A DNA stretch of 64,000 bases from Gorillibacterium timonense (GCF_001457415.1 NZ_LN881722.1:558001-622000); one strand, 5' to 3'; counted from the first letter of the stretch, positions 25,027 to 33,558 are shown. Translations and numbers: made by a program. The notes: generated from the letters alone by a model not told the origin.

Positions 25027-26379
25027 ATGGGAATGCGGCGGATAAGGTGGATGACGGCGCTCGTCGTCTTGTGCCTGGCAGTTGCGCTTGGCGGTTGCGG
25101 CGGGAAAAAGGATGCGGGGTCGGTCGTGAACGATCTGAAGCAGAAGCTGGGCAAGCTGGACAGCTACAAGACGAGCGGTCGGATGGTGCTGCAAAACGGG
25201 CAGCAGCCGCAGGAGTATCAGTTGGATGTATGGTTTCAAAACCCGCATTTTTACCGGATCGCGCTGACCAATCAGAAGCAGGACATCACCCAGATCGTGC
25301 TGCGGAATGATGACGGTGTCTTCGTTCTGACGCCGCATCTGAACAAGAGCTTCCGCTTCCAGAGCGATTGGCCGGACAATCAAGGGCAGTATTACCTCTA
25401 TCAATCTCTCGTGAGCAGCATCGTGACGGACAAGGACCGCAAGTTCACCACGGAAGGGGATAACCTGATCTTCGACGTTGCCGCCAATTATGCAAATACG
25501 ACGCTCACGCGGCAGAAGATCTGGTTGAGCAAAAAGGATTACAGTCCGAAACGCGTAGAGGTTCGGGATACGAATGATACGACGCTGGTGACCGTCGACT
25601 TCACGGCCTTCTCCTTCGGAGAGAAATTCACCAATAACTCCTTCGACACGACCCTCAACCTGAAGAACGGCGCGGAGAAAGCAGACCCTTCTCAGACGCA
25701 GCTCGATGATCCGGCCGCGCTGTTGGATAGCTTGAAGCAGCAGCCGGACACCGTCGAGCAAGCGGCCAACGCTAACGCAGTGAAAAATGGCAAGACGGAT
25801 GAAGCCAAGAACGGTAAGCAGGCGGAAGGTGCCGATGGAAGCCAAGCTGTGAGCGGCCAGCCGGTATCCGACGGCTCAGATGCCGCAGATGCGAATAAAG
25901 CCGGCGATAAGTCGGCGACGGCGGATAAGGATGCGAGCAAAGCCGGCGACAAGTCGGCGACGGCAGACAAGGCTACGGACAAAGCTGCAGACAAGACGGC
26001 GGGGACAAATACGGATGGAGCCGGAAACCTTGTCGTCGGTGAGACGGGGATCGAGGTCTACCAGCCACTGCTGCCGGAGGGTGTGGCGTTCGCTGGTGCG
26101 GACGATCTGAAGCTGGGCGAGGATCAGGCGGTTCTGCTCCGCTATACCGGGACCTACAACTTTACTCTGCTTGAATCGGAGCCGAAGGCGCAGGAGGTCA
26201 TGCTGCTGCCTGGAACGAGTATCGATCTTGGCTTTACGATCGGGACGTTTACCGGTGAAGACAAGAGAACGCTGACGTGGACCAACAATGGCCGGCTGTA
26301 CCGGCTCTCGAGTGCCGATCTTCCTGTCTCGATGATGGTGACCGTGGCGCAAAGCCTGCAGGGAGAAAGCGAAAAATAA
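25027..26379 (+). CDS. ydcC: YdcC-like sporulation lipoprotein (LolA/RseB fold) with repeat linker
   Basis: About 450 aa; ATG 25027 or the in-frame ATG 25033, both after AGAGGA. An N-terminal signal ends in a lipobox (VALGGC), so it is a membrane lipoprotein. Residues 30-220 match LolA-like outer-membrane-lipoprotein-sorting folds as in B. subtilis YdcC: SYKTSGRMVLQ, VWFQNPHFYRIAL, LTPHLNKSFRF. Residues about 240-340 are a low-complexity linker with repeated AGDKSATADKD units, then a C-terminal beta domain (ETGIEVYQPLLPEG). The family member YdcC also lies upstream of alr in B. subtilis, supporting the name. Longer than YdcC because of linker and C-terminal domain. Exact function unknown. Confidence 0.8.
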   Translation: MGMRRIRWMTALVVLCLAVALGGCGGKKDAGSVVNDLKQKLGKLDSYKTSGRMVLQNGQQPQEYQLDVWFQNPHFYRIALTNQKQDITQIVLRNDDGVFVLTPHLNKSFRFQSDWPDNQGQYYLYQSLVSSIVTDKDRKFTTEGDNLIFDVAANYANTTLTRQKIWLSKKDYSPKRVEVRDTNDTTLVTVDFTAFSFGEKFTNNSFDTTLNLKNGAEKADPSQTQLDDPAALLDSLKQQPDTVEQAANANAVKNGKTDEAKNGKQAEGADGSQAVSGQPVSDGSDAADANKAGDKSATADKDASKAGDKSATADKATDKAADKTAGTNTDGAGNLVVGETGIEVYQPLLPEGVAFAGADDLKLGEDQAVLLRYTGTYNFTLLESEPKAQEVMLLPGTSIDLGFTIGTFTGEDKRTLTWTNNGRLYRLSSADLPVSMMVTVAQSLQGESEK

Positions 26380-26451
26380 GGTTCCGGGAACAGAAGCCTA
26401 CCCCGCCGAGAATTCCCTGCTTCCATGCGGTAAAACCGGATGATCCGGGGT

Positions 26452-26480
26452 TTGACACAGCTTCCTGATCCGTATAACAT
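26452..26480 (+). promoter_or_regulatory. Candidate alr promoter
   Basis: Perfect TTGACA at 26452-26457, then TATAACAT at 26473-26480. Spacing is 15 to TATAAC or 17 to TAACAT. Confidence 0.45.
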
Positions 26481-26489
26481 GGTAGAAGT

Positions 26490-26515
26490 AGCGGCCGTGA
26501 ACCGGCCGCTATTTC
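26490..26515 (+). terminator. GC-rich hairpin in the alr leader
   Basis: AGCGGCCG-TGAAC-CGGCCGCT (26490-26510) is a perfect 8-bp stem followed by ATTTCT. Weak T tract, so attenuator or mRNA-stability stem rather than a sure terminator. Confidence 0.4.
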
Positions 26516-26612
26516 TCCATGTACGGACGATTAGCATCGGGTATCTGTCTTTTTCCTATTCGTTCCGGCAATACCGTATGGTTTTTGCATAATTCAGAAG
26601 AAGGTGGACTTT

Positions 26613-27800
26613 GTGGATTCGTTTTATCGGTCGACTCGGGTTGAAATTTCCTTGGATGCACTGCGCCACAACATCGAAGCATTCCGCAGCTTCCTGCCAG
26701 AGAGAATCGAGCTCATGGCGGTGATCAAAGCGGATGCCTATGGACACGGAGCTGTGCAAGTCGCTCAGGAAGCACTGGAGCATGGCGTCAGCTATCTTGC
26801 GGTGGCTTTTCTGGATGAAGCCCTTGAACTGAGGCAAGCGGGCATTGATGCGCCGATTCTGGTGCTTGGACATACCCCGGTGAAGGGGATTGAGCTGGCG
26901 GCAAGCCAGGGCATCACGCTGACGGCATTCAGCGAGGAAGTACTGGAGGCGCTGGCTCGTCGTCCGGCTGATGCTCCGGAGCTGTCCATTCATGTAAAAA
27001 TCGACACCGGCATGGGTCGCCTTGGCCTGCAGCGGACCGAAGAAGCTGTCTCCTATATTGAGCGGGCCCTAGCGCTGCCCGGAGTTCGAGTGGAGGGGCT
27101 GTTCACTCATTATGCCTGCGCGGATGAGACGGACAAAACGGTGACCCTCAGCCAATACGAACGCTTTAAGGCGGTTGTGGATGCTTTTGCGACCAAAGGC
27201 ATTTCCTTCCCCTATATTCACGCCGGGAACACGGCGGCTGCCATCGATACTCCCGAGCTTACTTATAACATGGTGCGCCTGGGGATTGGCATGTACGGGT
27301 TATACCCTTCCGAGGAAGTAATCAAAGAGAATATCGAGCTTCGCCCGGTGATGAGCATTAAGGCGGAGATCGTGCATTTGAAAAAGGTGGAGGCCGGAGC
27401 GGGCATCAGCTACGGGCATCGGTATCACACCCAGAAGGACGGAGAAGTCATTGCCACCCTTCCGATCGGGTATGCCGACGGCTATTCGCGGATGCTGACC
27501 GGCAAAGCAGAAGCGCTCGTGCGAGGGACTCGTGTGCCCATCGTCGGCACGATCTGCATGGACCAGTGCATGGCCGAGGTGACCGGCGTGGACGGAGCGG
27601 AGGCGGGGGACGAGGTGGTACTGCTCGGCAGCCAAGGAGCGGAGACGCTGTCGGCGGAAGAAATTGCCGCAAAGCTCGGGACCATCAACTACGAAATCAC
27701 CTGCATGATCTCCCACCGCGTTCCGCGGATCTACATCCGAAACGGCCGCGTCGTTCACATCCTCAATCATCTGCGGCACGAGCAGCACACGCAGGAATAG
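26613..27800 (+). CDS. alr: Alanine racemase
   Basis: About 395 aa. GTG at 26613 is preferred: AGAAGGTGG ends 5-6 bases before it; GTG 26604 lies within that site. PLP lysine in MAVIKADAYGHG (about residue 38), then VKIDTGMGRLG, GLFTHYACAD, NTAAAI, RLGIGMYGLYPS, SYGHRYHT with the second catalytic Tyr, VPIVGTICMDQCM and ISHRVPRIY. Interconverts L- and D-alanine for peptidoglycan. It lies between ydcC and endoAI as in B. subtilis. Ends before a terminator at 27999. Confidence 0.97.
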   Translation: MDSFYRSTRVEISLDALRHNIEAFRSFLPERIELMAVIKADAYGHGAVQVAQEALEHGVSYLAVAFLDEALELRQAGIDAPILVLGHTPVKGIELAASQGITLTAFSEEVLEALARRPADAPELSIHVKIDTGMGRLGLQRTEEAVSYIERALALPGVRVEGLFTHYACADETDKTVTLSQYERFKAVVDAFATKGISFPYIHAGNTAAAIDTPELTYNMVRLGIGMYGLYPSEEVIKENIELRPVMSIKAEIVHLKKVEAGAGISYGHRYHTQKDGEVIATLPIGYADGYSRMLTGKAEALVRGTRVPIVGTICMDQCMAEVTGVDGAEAGDEVVLLGSQGAETLSAEEIAAKLGTINYEITCMISHRVPRIYIRNGRVVHILNHLRHEQHTQE

Positions 27801-27998
27801 ATGACCTTAACGTCGGCGGCAGGCAGCGAAGAATAAGAGATCGCATAGCAGAGTATGCCGAACTGACGGCGGAGAATGGGAACAGCTCGGCGTAGTGCGA
27901 GTAGCTGCAGCGACGAATCAAGTCAGGGAGCGCAGAGTATAGCAAGTCAAACGGTGAAGTATAGCAAGAAGTCGCCTCTTGGACGTCCATTTGGATTC

Positions 27999-28047
27999 CG
28001 GTCAACCTTTTTCGCATGATCTGCGGTGGGGTTGACCGTTATTTTTG
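27999..28047 (+). terminator. Terminator after alr
   Basis: CGGTCAACC (27999-28007) pairs with GGTTGACCG (28030-28038), then TTATTTTT. The preceding 27801-27998 stretch is purine-rich and holds no gene I can support. Confidence 0.7.
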
Positions 28048-28108
28048 CGAATAAATGGAAGATCGTTGGAGTATGACAAGGATATGGCAGGGAAAATGGT
28101 ATGGATAC

Positions 28109-28137
28109 TTGCACGGAGCTGCAATCCGGTATAACAT
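28109..28137 (+). promoter_or_regulatory. Candidate endoAI-endoA promoter
   Basis: TTGCAC at 28109-28114 and TATAACAT at 28130-28137, the same spacing and -10 sequence as the alr promoter. The start codon is about 120 bases further. Confidence 0.4.
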
Positions 28138-28255
28138 ACTTGATAGATGGAATGCTATCACCATCCTTGTACGGATTTGCCTTTGTATTTCGGGAAATGC
28201 TACCATGGATGGGAAGAATACGTTGGTTTGTAAAGTCTTTGGGGGTGCGAAGCCT

Positions 28256-28534
28256 GTGTCGAACATGACCACGAAGAGAATCATGATCAGCTTGCCCGAC
28301 AATCTGCTTCAAGAGGTGGACGGAATCGTGGAGATGGAGAATTCCAACCGCAGCGAATTTATCCGTCAAGCGATGAAGCTCTATCTCCTGGAGCGGAAAA
28401 AACGGTTTTTGCGCGAATCCATGCAACGGGGCTATATGGAGATGGCCAAAATCAACCTCGGGATCGCGGCGGAGTCGTTTCAAGCCGAGGAAGCCGCAGG
28501 CAGCACTGTGGACCGTTTGGTTAGCGGGGTGTAA
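28256..28534 (+). CDS. ndoAI: EndoAI antitoxin (ribbon-helix-helix)
   Basis: 92 aa. GTG at 28256 with GGGGGTG eight bases upstream; the frame is open well upstream but homologues begin here. The sequence TKRIMISLPDNLLQEVDGIVEMENSNRSEFIRQAMKLYL is the CopG-like DNA-binding domain of Bacillus EndoAI, and the C-terminal YMEMAKINL...STVDRLVSGV is the part that binds and blocks the toxin. It is an antitoxin and likely auto-repressor. The toxin gene follows after 3 bases. Confidence 0.95.
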   Translation: MSNMTTKRIMISLPDNLLQEVDGIVEMENSNRSEFIRQAMKLYLLERKKRFLRESMQRGYMEMAKINLGIAAESFQAEEAAGSTVDRLVSGV

Positions 28535-28537
28535 GCG

Positions 28538-28888
28538 TTGATAGTCAAACGTGGCGATGTGTTCTTTGCCGAACTGTCCCCGGTCGTCGGGTCGGAGCAA
28601 GGCGGACTGCGCCCGGTGTTGGTAATTCAGAACGACATCGGCAACCGGTTTAGCCCGACCGTCATCATCGCGGCCATCACGGCGCAGATTCAAAAGGCCA
28701 AGCTGCCTACGCATGTGGAGGTGGAAGCGGCGGCCCACGGCTTCGACCGGGATTCGGTCGTGCTGCTGGAGCAGATCCGCACCATCGACAAGCAGCGGCT
28801 GACGGATAAGATCACCCACCTGGACGATGAGATGATGAAGCGGGTGGATGATGCCTTGCAGGTGAGCCTGGGGCTCATCGATTTTTAA
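28538..28888 (+). CDS. ndoA: EndoA/MazF-type mRNA interferase toxin
   Basis: 116 aa with a TTG start; [32 protein letters not shown] matches B. subtilis NdoA from the first residue, confirming the unusual start. PemK/MazF fold with the catalytic Arg in GGLRPVLV and Thr in AAITAQ. Cuts mRNA at a short U-rich pentamer in the B. subtilis relative. Followed 35 bases later by a terminator. Confidence 0.96.
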   Translation: MIVKRGDVFFAELSPVVGSEQGGLRPVLVIQNDIGNRFSPTVIIAAITAQIQKAKLPTHVEVEAAAHGFDRDSVVLLEQIRTIDKQRLTDKITHLDDEMMKRVDDALQVSLGLIDF

Positions 28889-28923
28889 GCGGTTTCTGCT
28901 ATGCGAATGCAGATGCAAGAAAG

Positions 28924-28946
28924 ACGAGGGGAAGCCCTCGTTTTTG
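28924..28946 (+). terminator. Terminator after endoA
   Basis: ACGAGGG-GAAG-CCCTCGT followed by TTTTTG (28924-28946). Confidence 0.85.
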
Positions 28947-28967
28947 ATTTCATGAGAAAGATATAGG

Positions 28968-29028
28968 AGCCCCGCAAAGGATCCGGCCTAGGCTTGGAGG
29001 CCGCAGCTCTGCTTTGTGGGGTTCTTTT
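28968..29028 (+). promoter_or_regulatory. Attenuator-like hairpin in the tex leader
   Basis: AGCCCCGCAAAG (28968-28979) pairs with CTTTGTGGGGTT (29012-29023, two G-U) before TTTT, with a GGCC/GGCC stem inside. It sits only 50 bases before the tex start, after the endoA terminator, so it probably acts on tex. Confidence 0.45.
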
Positions 29029-29077
29029 GTCAGGGATTCATTCCCTGTCATTACATAACCGAGGTGAAACCCGAACG

Positions 29078-31336
29078 ATGGCGGATCGATTGAAGCAGGA
29101 TAAAGGGGAGCTGACGGCTCAACCGGTCGTGGGGGAAGCTGAATTCCACGCGGCCGAGGAAGACCCGAAGCTGGCGCGCGAGCGCATGCTGAAGCAGCTT
29201 GCGGCGGAGCTTGGGCTTCCGGGAACGAAGGTACGGGCGGCCGTGGATTTGCTGGACGATGGGAACACGATTCCCTTTATCGCTCGGTACCGCAAGGAAA
29301 TGACCGGCGAGCTCGACGAGAACGAGCTGCGCTCCATTGAAGAGCGTCTCGGCTACCTGCGCGGCCTGCAGGAGCGCAAGCACGAGGTGCTGCGCCTCAT
29401 CGGCGAGCAGGGGAAGCTAACGGAGGAATTGGCAGCTTCCATCCGGCAGGCTGCGAAGCTGCAAGAGGTGGAGGATTTGTACCGCCCTTACCGGCAAAAG
29501 CGCAAAACCCGCGCCAGCGTCGCCAAGGAACGGGGGCTCGAACCGCTGGCGGAATGGATTCTGCGCGAACCGCGCCGGGGTTCGCTCGAGGAGGAGGCGG
29601 CGAAGTACGTCACGGGAGCGGAAGGTGGCGTTCCGGCGGTGGAGGATGCCATTCAAGGAGCGCTGGATATCATCGCCGAGCAGATAGCCGACGATGCCAA
29701 GATCCGTGCCTGGGTTCGACGCTATACGCAGGATAACGGAGTGCTGGTCACTGCCGCCAAAAACAAGGATCAGGAATCGGTTTATGAGATGTACTACGCC
29801 TATAGCGAGCCGCTCAAGCGGCTTCCCCCGCACCGGACTCTTGCCATCAATCGCGGGGAGCGGGAGGACGTGCTGAAGGTCAACCTGGACGTAGCCCCGG
29901 ACAAAATTCACGATTACATCGCCCGCCAGTTCATTCACGGAGAATCCGTTGTGAAAGCCGTTTTGCGATTGGCGGTGGAGGATGCCTATAAGCGTCTGAT
30001 CGCTCCGGCGATTGAACGGGAGGTTCGCGGGCTTCTGACGGAGCAGGGGGAAGAGCAGGCGATCAAGATTTTCTCCGAGAACCTGCGTAATCTGCTGCTG
30101 CAGCCTCCCGTGAGGGGCAAGGTGGTGCTGGGACTGGACCCTGCGTACCGGACCGGCTGCAAGCTGGCCGTGGTGGACGAGACGGGCAAGATGCTGGTCG
30201 TAGACGTCATCTATCCCACGCCGCCTCACAATCGGATCGCGGAGGCTCGCGCCCGCATCGCGGGATTAATCCGCGAATACCGGATCGAGCTGATCGTCAT
30301 CGGCAACGGGACAGCCTCCCGCGAGACGGAGCAGTTCGTCGCGGATCTGCTGAAGGAATCGGGTGCCGGTCTGCCCTATATCATCGTGAGCGAGGCGGGG
30401 GCCAGCGTCTATTCGGCCTCCAAGCTGGCGCAGGAGGAGTTTCCCGATCTCGACGTCGCGGAGCGCAGCGCGATCTCCATCGCCCGCCGCATGCAGGACC
30501 CGCTGGCCGAGCTGGTGAAGATCGACCCGAAGGCGATCGGCGTCGGCCAATATCAGCATGACGTCACGCAGAAGCGGCTGGAGGAAAGCCTTGGCGGGGT
30601 AGTCGAATCGGCGGTTAACCATGTGGGCGTCGACGTCAACACCGCCTCGCCCTCGCTTCTTGGCTACGTGGCGGGCATCAATGCGACGCTCGCGAAGAAC
30701 ATCGTCAAGCACCGCGAGGAAGGCGGCAAGTTCACGAGCCGCAAGCAGCTCCAGAAGGTTCCCCGCCTCGGAGCGAAGGCGTACGAGCAGTGCGCGGGCT
30801 TCCTGCGCATCGCGGGCGGCGTTGATCCGCTTGACGGGACGCCAATCCATCCCGAATCCTACCCCGTGGTCGAGCGGCTCCTCGCCGTGCTCGGGCTGGC
30901 CCGGACGGATATCGGGACCCCGCGCATGCGGGAAGCTCTCGCGGCGGTAAAGCCGGAGGAGCTGGCGCCGAAGCTTGAGGTCGGCGTGCCCACCCTGCGC
31001 GACATCGTGGAGAGCCTGCTCCGACCCGGGCGCGACCCGCGCGAGGAGCTGCCGCCGCCGATCTTCCGCACGGATGTGCTGAAGCTGACCGACCTGCGTC
31101 CCGGCATGGAGCTGACCGGAACGGTGCGCAACGTCATTGATTTCGGCGCATTTGTTGACATCGGCATCAAGAATGACGGCCTCGTCCATATTTCTCAGCT
31201 CAGCAACCGGTTCGTCAAGCATCCGATGGATGTCGTTTCGGTCGGCGATACGGTGACGGTCTGGGTGCTGTCCGTGGACGAGAAAAAGGGCCGCGTCAGC
31301 CTGACCATGCGCAAGCCTGCGGATCAGGCGGAGTGA
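29078..31336 (+). CDS. tex: Tex family RNA-binding transcription accessory protein
   Basis: 752 aa. ATG 29078 is 11 bases after GAGGTG. Tex domains in order: helical N-terminus (GNTIPFIARYRKEMTGELDENELRSIEERL), YqgF-like nuclease fold (VVLGLDPAYRTGCKLAVVD, VIGNGTASRETE), the long linker ISIARRMQDPLAELVKIDPKAIGVGQYQHDV, helix-hairpin-helix DVNTASPSLLGYVAGI, and a C-terminal S1 domain (GMELTGTVRNVIDFGAFVDIGIKNDGLVHISQLSNRF). Acts on RNA/transcription; counterpart of B. subtilis YdcI, next to endoA and sprT as expected. The gene is co-directional with ydcC-alr-endoA but separated by two hairpins. Confidence 0.96.
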   Translation: MADRLKQDKGELTAQPVVGEAEFHAAEEDPKLARERMLKQLAAELGLPGTKVRAAVDLLDDGNTIPFIARYRKEMTGELDENELRSIEERLGYLRGLQERKHEVLRLIGEQGKLTEELAASIRQAAKLQEVEDLYRPYRQKRKTRASVAKERGLEPLAEWILREPRRGSLEEEAAKYVTGAEGGVPAVEDAIQGALDIIAEQIADDAKIRAWVRRYTQDNGVLVTAAKNKDQESVYEMYYAYSEPLKRLPPHRTLAINRGEREDVLKVNLDVAPDKIHDYIARQFIHGESVVKAVLRLAVEDAYKRLIAPAIEREVRGLLTEQGEEQAIKIFSENLRNLLLQPPVRGKVVLGLDPAYRTGCKLAVVDETGKMLVVDVIYPTPPHNRIAEARARIAGLIREYRIELIVIGNGTASRETEQFVADLLKESGAGLPYIIVSEAGASVYSASKLAQEEFPDLDVAERSAISIARRMQDPLAELVKIDPKAIGVGQYQHDVTQKRLEESLGGVVESAVNHVGVDVNTASPSLLGYVAGINATLAKNIVKHREEGGKFTSRKQLQKVPRLGAKAYEQCAGFLRIAGGVDPLDGTPIHPESYPVVERLLAVLGLARTDIGTPRMREALAAVKPEELAPKLEVGVPTLRDIVESLLRPGRDPREELPPPIFRTDVLKLTDLRPGMELTGTVRNVIDFGAFVDIGIKNDGLVHISQLSNRFVKHPMDVVSVGDTVTVWVLSVDEKKGRVSLTMRKPADQAE

Positions 31337-31545
31337 GGGAGTCAGCTTGTAGGCCGACCGCAGATGGATGCCGCCGATAAGCTTATGGTCTAAGCTGATC
31401 TGCAGCCGCACTAGGGCGTGAGACGATGGCCTGATGGAGCCGGCTGGAACAGGTGGCAGACCGTATTCGGGCAGGTAACCCCACCGCCGGATCATAAGCA
31501 GCTGTCCGGCCTTGCGCTTCATACCCGGCGGAACACAGGAGATAT

Positions 31546-31590
31546 AAAAAGCGGAGACCCGCCCCTTTTGGCGGTCCTCCGCTTTTTTTC
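31546..31590. terminator. Bidirectional terminator between tex and cmpA
   Basis: AAAAAGCGGAG...CTCCGCTTTTTTT with inner CGCC/GGCG; A and T runs on both sides serve both convergent genes. Confidence 0.8.
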
Positions 31591-31664
31591 AAATGCTTCT
31601 TGTTCGATTCAGCTAAAAATTATCTGTGAGCAGCGAGCCGTTCCGTGTGAAAGTCAATGTCTTT

Positions 31665-31817
31665 TTACCGGTTCTGGCTGGGGGTATCGGGAGACCGCTG
31701 TTCATGTCCCAATCCCTGTATGCGGTAAAAGTACCAGCAGTCGTTCAACAGCTTGATCTTTCTCACGTTCTTGGTCTGGAAAGCCCGCATCAACTGATTG
31801 CTTAACCATTGCGGCAT
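31665..31817 (-). CDS. cmpA: Cortex morphogenetic protein CmpA
   Basis: A 50-aa protein on the minus strand with a GGAAGGGAG site upstream. It reads MPQWLSNQLMRAF, then KIKLLNDCWYFYR, the conserved CmpA core, and a short hydrophilic tail; B. subtilis CmpA is about 37 aa. CmpA is a sporulation adaptor that helps ClpXP remove faulty SpoIVA during spore envelope assembly. Its place between tex and sprT is the same in B. subtilis. It is convergent with tex. Only its small size would hide it. Confidence 0.85.
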   Translation of the reverse strand: MPQWLSNQLMRAFQTKNVRKIKLLNDCWYFYRIQGLGHEQRSPDTPSQNR

Positions 31818-31946
31818 CAAGCGTCCGCTCCCTTCCCGTGGTCGGTCTGCTCCATGATATGAAGCACCCGGGCGGATGGTGCGGGGGGGAGGTTGGCAGC
31901 AACGGGATTTTCCCGGCCATCTGTCCTCCTTGCCGAATAAGGCGGA

Positions 31947-32300
31947 TTAGGCGCTTTCCTCTTCGTACCACTGCTCAAGCTGGGCCTGTAGGGCACGGAT
32001 TTCCGTTAGGAGCGACACAAGCGGATAAGCGCGCTCAGGAAGAGCGGCAAATTCGCTTTCGAGCCGATTGATATAAGCGAGGCCGTTTTCCACGGGAAGA
32101 GTGCGGTCCACAAGCTCCAGGTTGTCGCATTCGGCCAATGCAAACGGCAGCACCGGCTTCGGTTCAGCGGTAAGCTTGCCGGTTTCCTTGTGCAGACGGC
32201 CGAGCAGGGCGGTCAATTGATACAGGTGGCTGGCCGGCATGGATACGAACTGCAGCTGTTCCCCGGTCCTCAGAAGTACGTAACGCAGGGCTGACGCCAT
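31947..32300 (-). CDS. Conserved hypothetical protein
   Basis: 117 aa. ATG at 32300 on the minus strand with AGAGGGG nine bases upstream; the frame stays open further but without a better start. Predominantly helical, with no membrane span or signal, ending in an acidic LEQWYEEES tail. Contains TGEQLQFVSMPASHLYQLTALLGRLHKETG and two conserved-looking acidic helices. I do not recognise a family. It reads divergently from sprT and lies upstream of cmpA, both on the minus strand. Confidence 0.65.
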   Translation of the reverse strand: MASALRYVLLRTGEQLQFVSMPASHLYQLTALLGRLHKETGKLTAEPKPVLPFALAECDNLELVDRTLPVENGLAYINRLESEFAALPERAYPLVSLLTEIRALQAQLEQWYEEESA

Positions 32301-32488
32301 GGCAATAATCCCCTCTCTATCCCGAAACGGGCTGGTTCTCTTGACAGTGTAGCGTAGGTTGCGGTAAAAATTCAAGAGAGGAAGGCCAAAGATGCCTTCC
32401 ACAGGCGTGGCTCCGTTCGGCCATGAGGAATTGTCAATGGATCGGAATCATAGCGTCGGCCGATTGGCCGGGATGGGAGGGCGAAGCT

Positions 32489-32986
32489 GTGGGTGAAACA
32501 AACGGCACCGCCCTTACGGACGAGCTCCTTCAGCAGCGGGTGGAGGAGATTTCGCTAACATTTTTCGGGAAGCCGTTTCGGCATCGGGCAAAGTTTAACA
32601 GCCGCCTTCGCTCGACGGGAGGGCGATATTTTACGAAGAGCCACAACATTGAAATCAGCAGCCGACACGCGGAGGAATTCGGTCTGGACGAGATGGACAA
32701 GATCATCAAGCACGAGCTGTGCCACTACCATCTGCATCTGAGCAAAAGAGGCTACCAGCACCGTGACGCCGACTTTAAGGCGCTTCTCCGACAGGTGGGG
32801 GGAACCCGGTTTTGCCGTTCGCTGCCGACGGCGGGAAGAAAGGAGCCGTACCGCTATCGGCTTCGCTGCCAAGCTTGCGGGATGGAGTATCTACGGAAGC
32901 GGCGAGTCGATCCGACGCGTTACCTGTGCGGGCGATGCCGAGGAAAACTCAAGCTGGAAGCGCTTGACTTGTCTAGAATGCCGTGA
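32489..32986 (+). CDS. sprT: SprT-like zinc metalloprotease-family protein
   Basis: 165 aa. GTG at 32489 with GGGAGGG seven bases upstream; a longer frame from 32423 lacks a site. The metal motif KHELCHYHLH (HExxHxxxH) and a C-terminal zinc ribbon (CQACGMEYL ... CGRC) are those of SprT/YdcK. The fold is that of Spartan-type DNA-protein crosslink proteases, but the role of the bacterial members is not established. It is the Bacillales neighbour of tex and cmpA. A promoter for the tRNA genes lies in its last codons. Confidence 0.92.
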   Translation: MGETNGTALTDELLQQRVEEISLTFFGKPFRHRAKFNSRLRSTGGRYFTKSHNIEISSRHAEEFGLDEMDKIIKHELCHYHLHLSKRGYQHRDADFKALLRQVGGTRFCRSLPTAGRKEPYRYRLRCQACGMEYLRKRRVDPTRYLCGRCRGKLKLEALDLSRMP

Positions 32987-32992
32987 TAATAT
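32964..32992 (+). promoter_or_regulatory. Promoter of tRNA-Asn/Ser
   Basis: TTGACT at 32964-32969, 17 bases, and an extended -10 (TGATAATAT) with TAATAT at 32987-32992; it lies in the end of sprT. Confidence 0.6.
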
Positions 32993-33011
32993 AGATTTTG
33001 ACTTTTGATTT

Positions 33012-33087
33012 TCCTTGGTAGCTCAGTTGGTAGAGCACTCGACTGTTAATCGAGTTGTCACAGGTTCGAGTCCTGTCCAGGGAGCCA
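33012..33087 (+). tRNA. tRNA-Asn (GTT)
   Basis: Full cloverleaf: acceptor TCCTTGG/CCAGGGA, D arm AGCTCAGTTGGTAGAGC, anticodon loop CTGTTAA, T arm GGTTCGAGTCC. CCA is encoded at 33085-33087. Confidence 0.97.
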
Positions 33088-33092
33088 GTCCT

Positions 33093-33181
33093 GGAGAGAT
33101 ACCCAAGTGGCTATAAGGGGACCCTCTGCTAAGGGGTTAGACTGAGCAATCGGTGCGAGGGTTCGAATCCCTCTCTCTCCG
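33093..33181 (+). tRNA. tRNA-Ser (GCT)
   Basis: Acceptor GGAGAGA/TCTCTCC, long variable arm, anticodon loop CTGCTAA, T arm GGTTCGAATCC. CCA is not encoded. Five bases after tRNA-Asn. Confidence 0.95.
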
Positions 33182-33192
33182 TTCTAAGGAAA

Positions 33193-33222
33193 CAAGCCGG
33201 GCGATGACGCCCGGCTTGTTTT
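33193..33222 (+). terminator. Terminator after tRNA-Asn/Ser
   Basis: Perfect 11-bp stem CAAGCCGGGCG/CGCCCGGCTTG with an ATGA loop and TTTTG. Confidence 0.9.
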
Positions 33223-33412
33223 GTTGGTACGCCCAGCATGGGCGTCATTTCTTGGGTTGGGATCAAGTCGTTGGTATGGCGCCATCTTCGGGGTGAGATC
33301 GGTATATCGCCAGTTGTTAACCAGAAGCTGTCAATCGGGAATGCCTTGCTTTCAGCATAAAAGGTTGGGTTTTCTGGCATGATAAAGCGGACAAAAAACT
33401 CAAAAAAAGAGC

Positions 33413-33442
33413 TTGCCAAATGCAGGATGAGCATTATATAAT
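33413..33442 (+). promoter_or_regulatory. Promoter of tRNA-Glu/Lys/Leu
   Basis: TTGCCA at 33413-33418, 18 bases, then a perfect TATAAT at 33437-33442. The rest of 33223-33412 holds nothing I recognise. Confidence 0.6.
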
Positions 33443-33482
33443 AACCCTTGTCGCTTTGAGCGGCACCTGAAAATCAGGCAGC

Positions 33483-33557
33483 GGCCCGTTGGTCAAGGGG
33501 TTAAGACACCTCCCTTTCACGGAGGTAACAGGGGTTCGAATCCCCTACGGGTCACCA
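33483..33557 (+). tRNA. tRNA-Glu (TTC)
   Basis: Acceptor GGCCCGT/ACGGGTC, anticodon stem CCTCC/GGAGG with loop CTTTCAC, T arm GGGTTCGAATCCC. CCA encoded. Confidence 0.97.
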
Positions 33558-33558
33558 A

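Noticed and set aside
30266-31522. 418-codon frame opposite tex
   Set aside because: Shadow frame of the high-GC tex gene without family resemblance.
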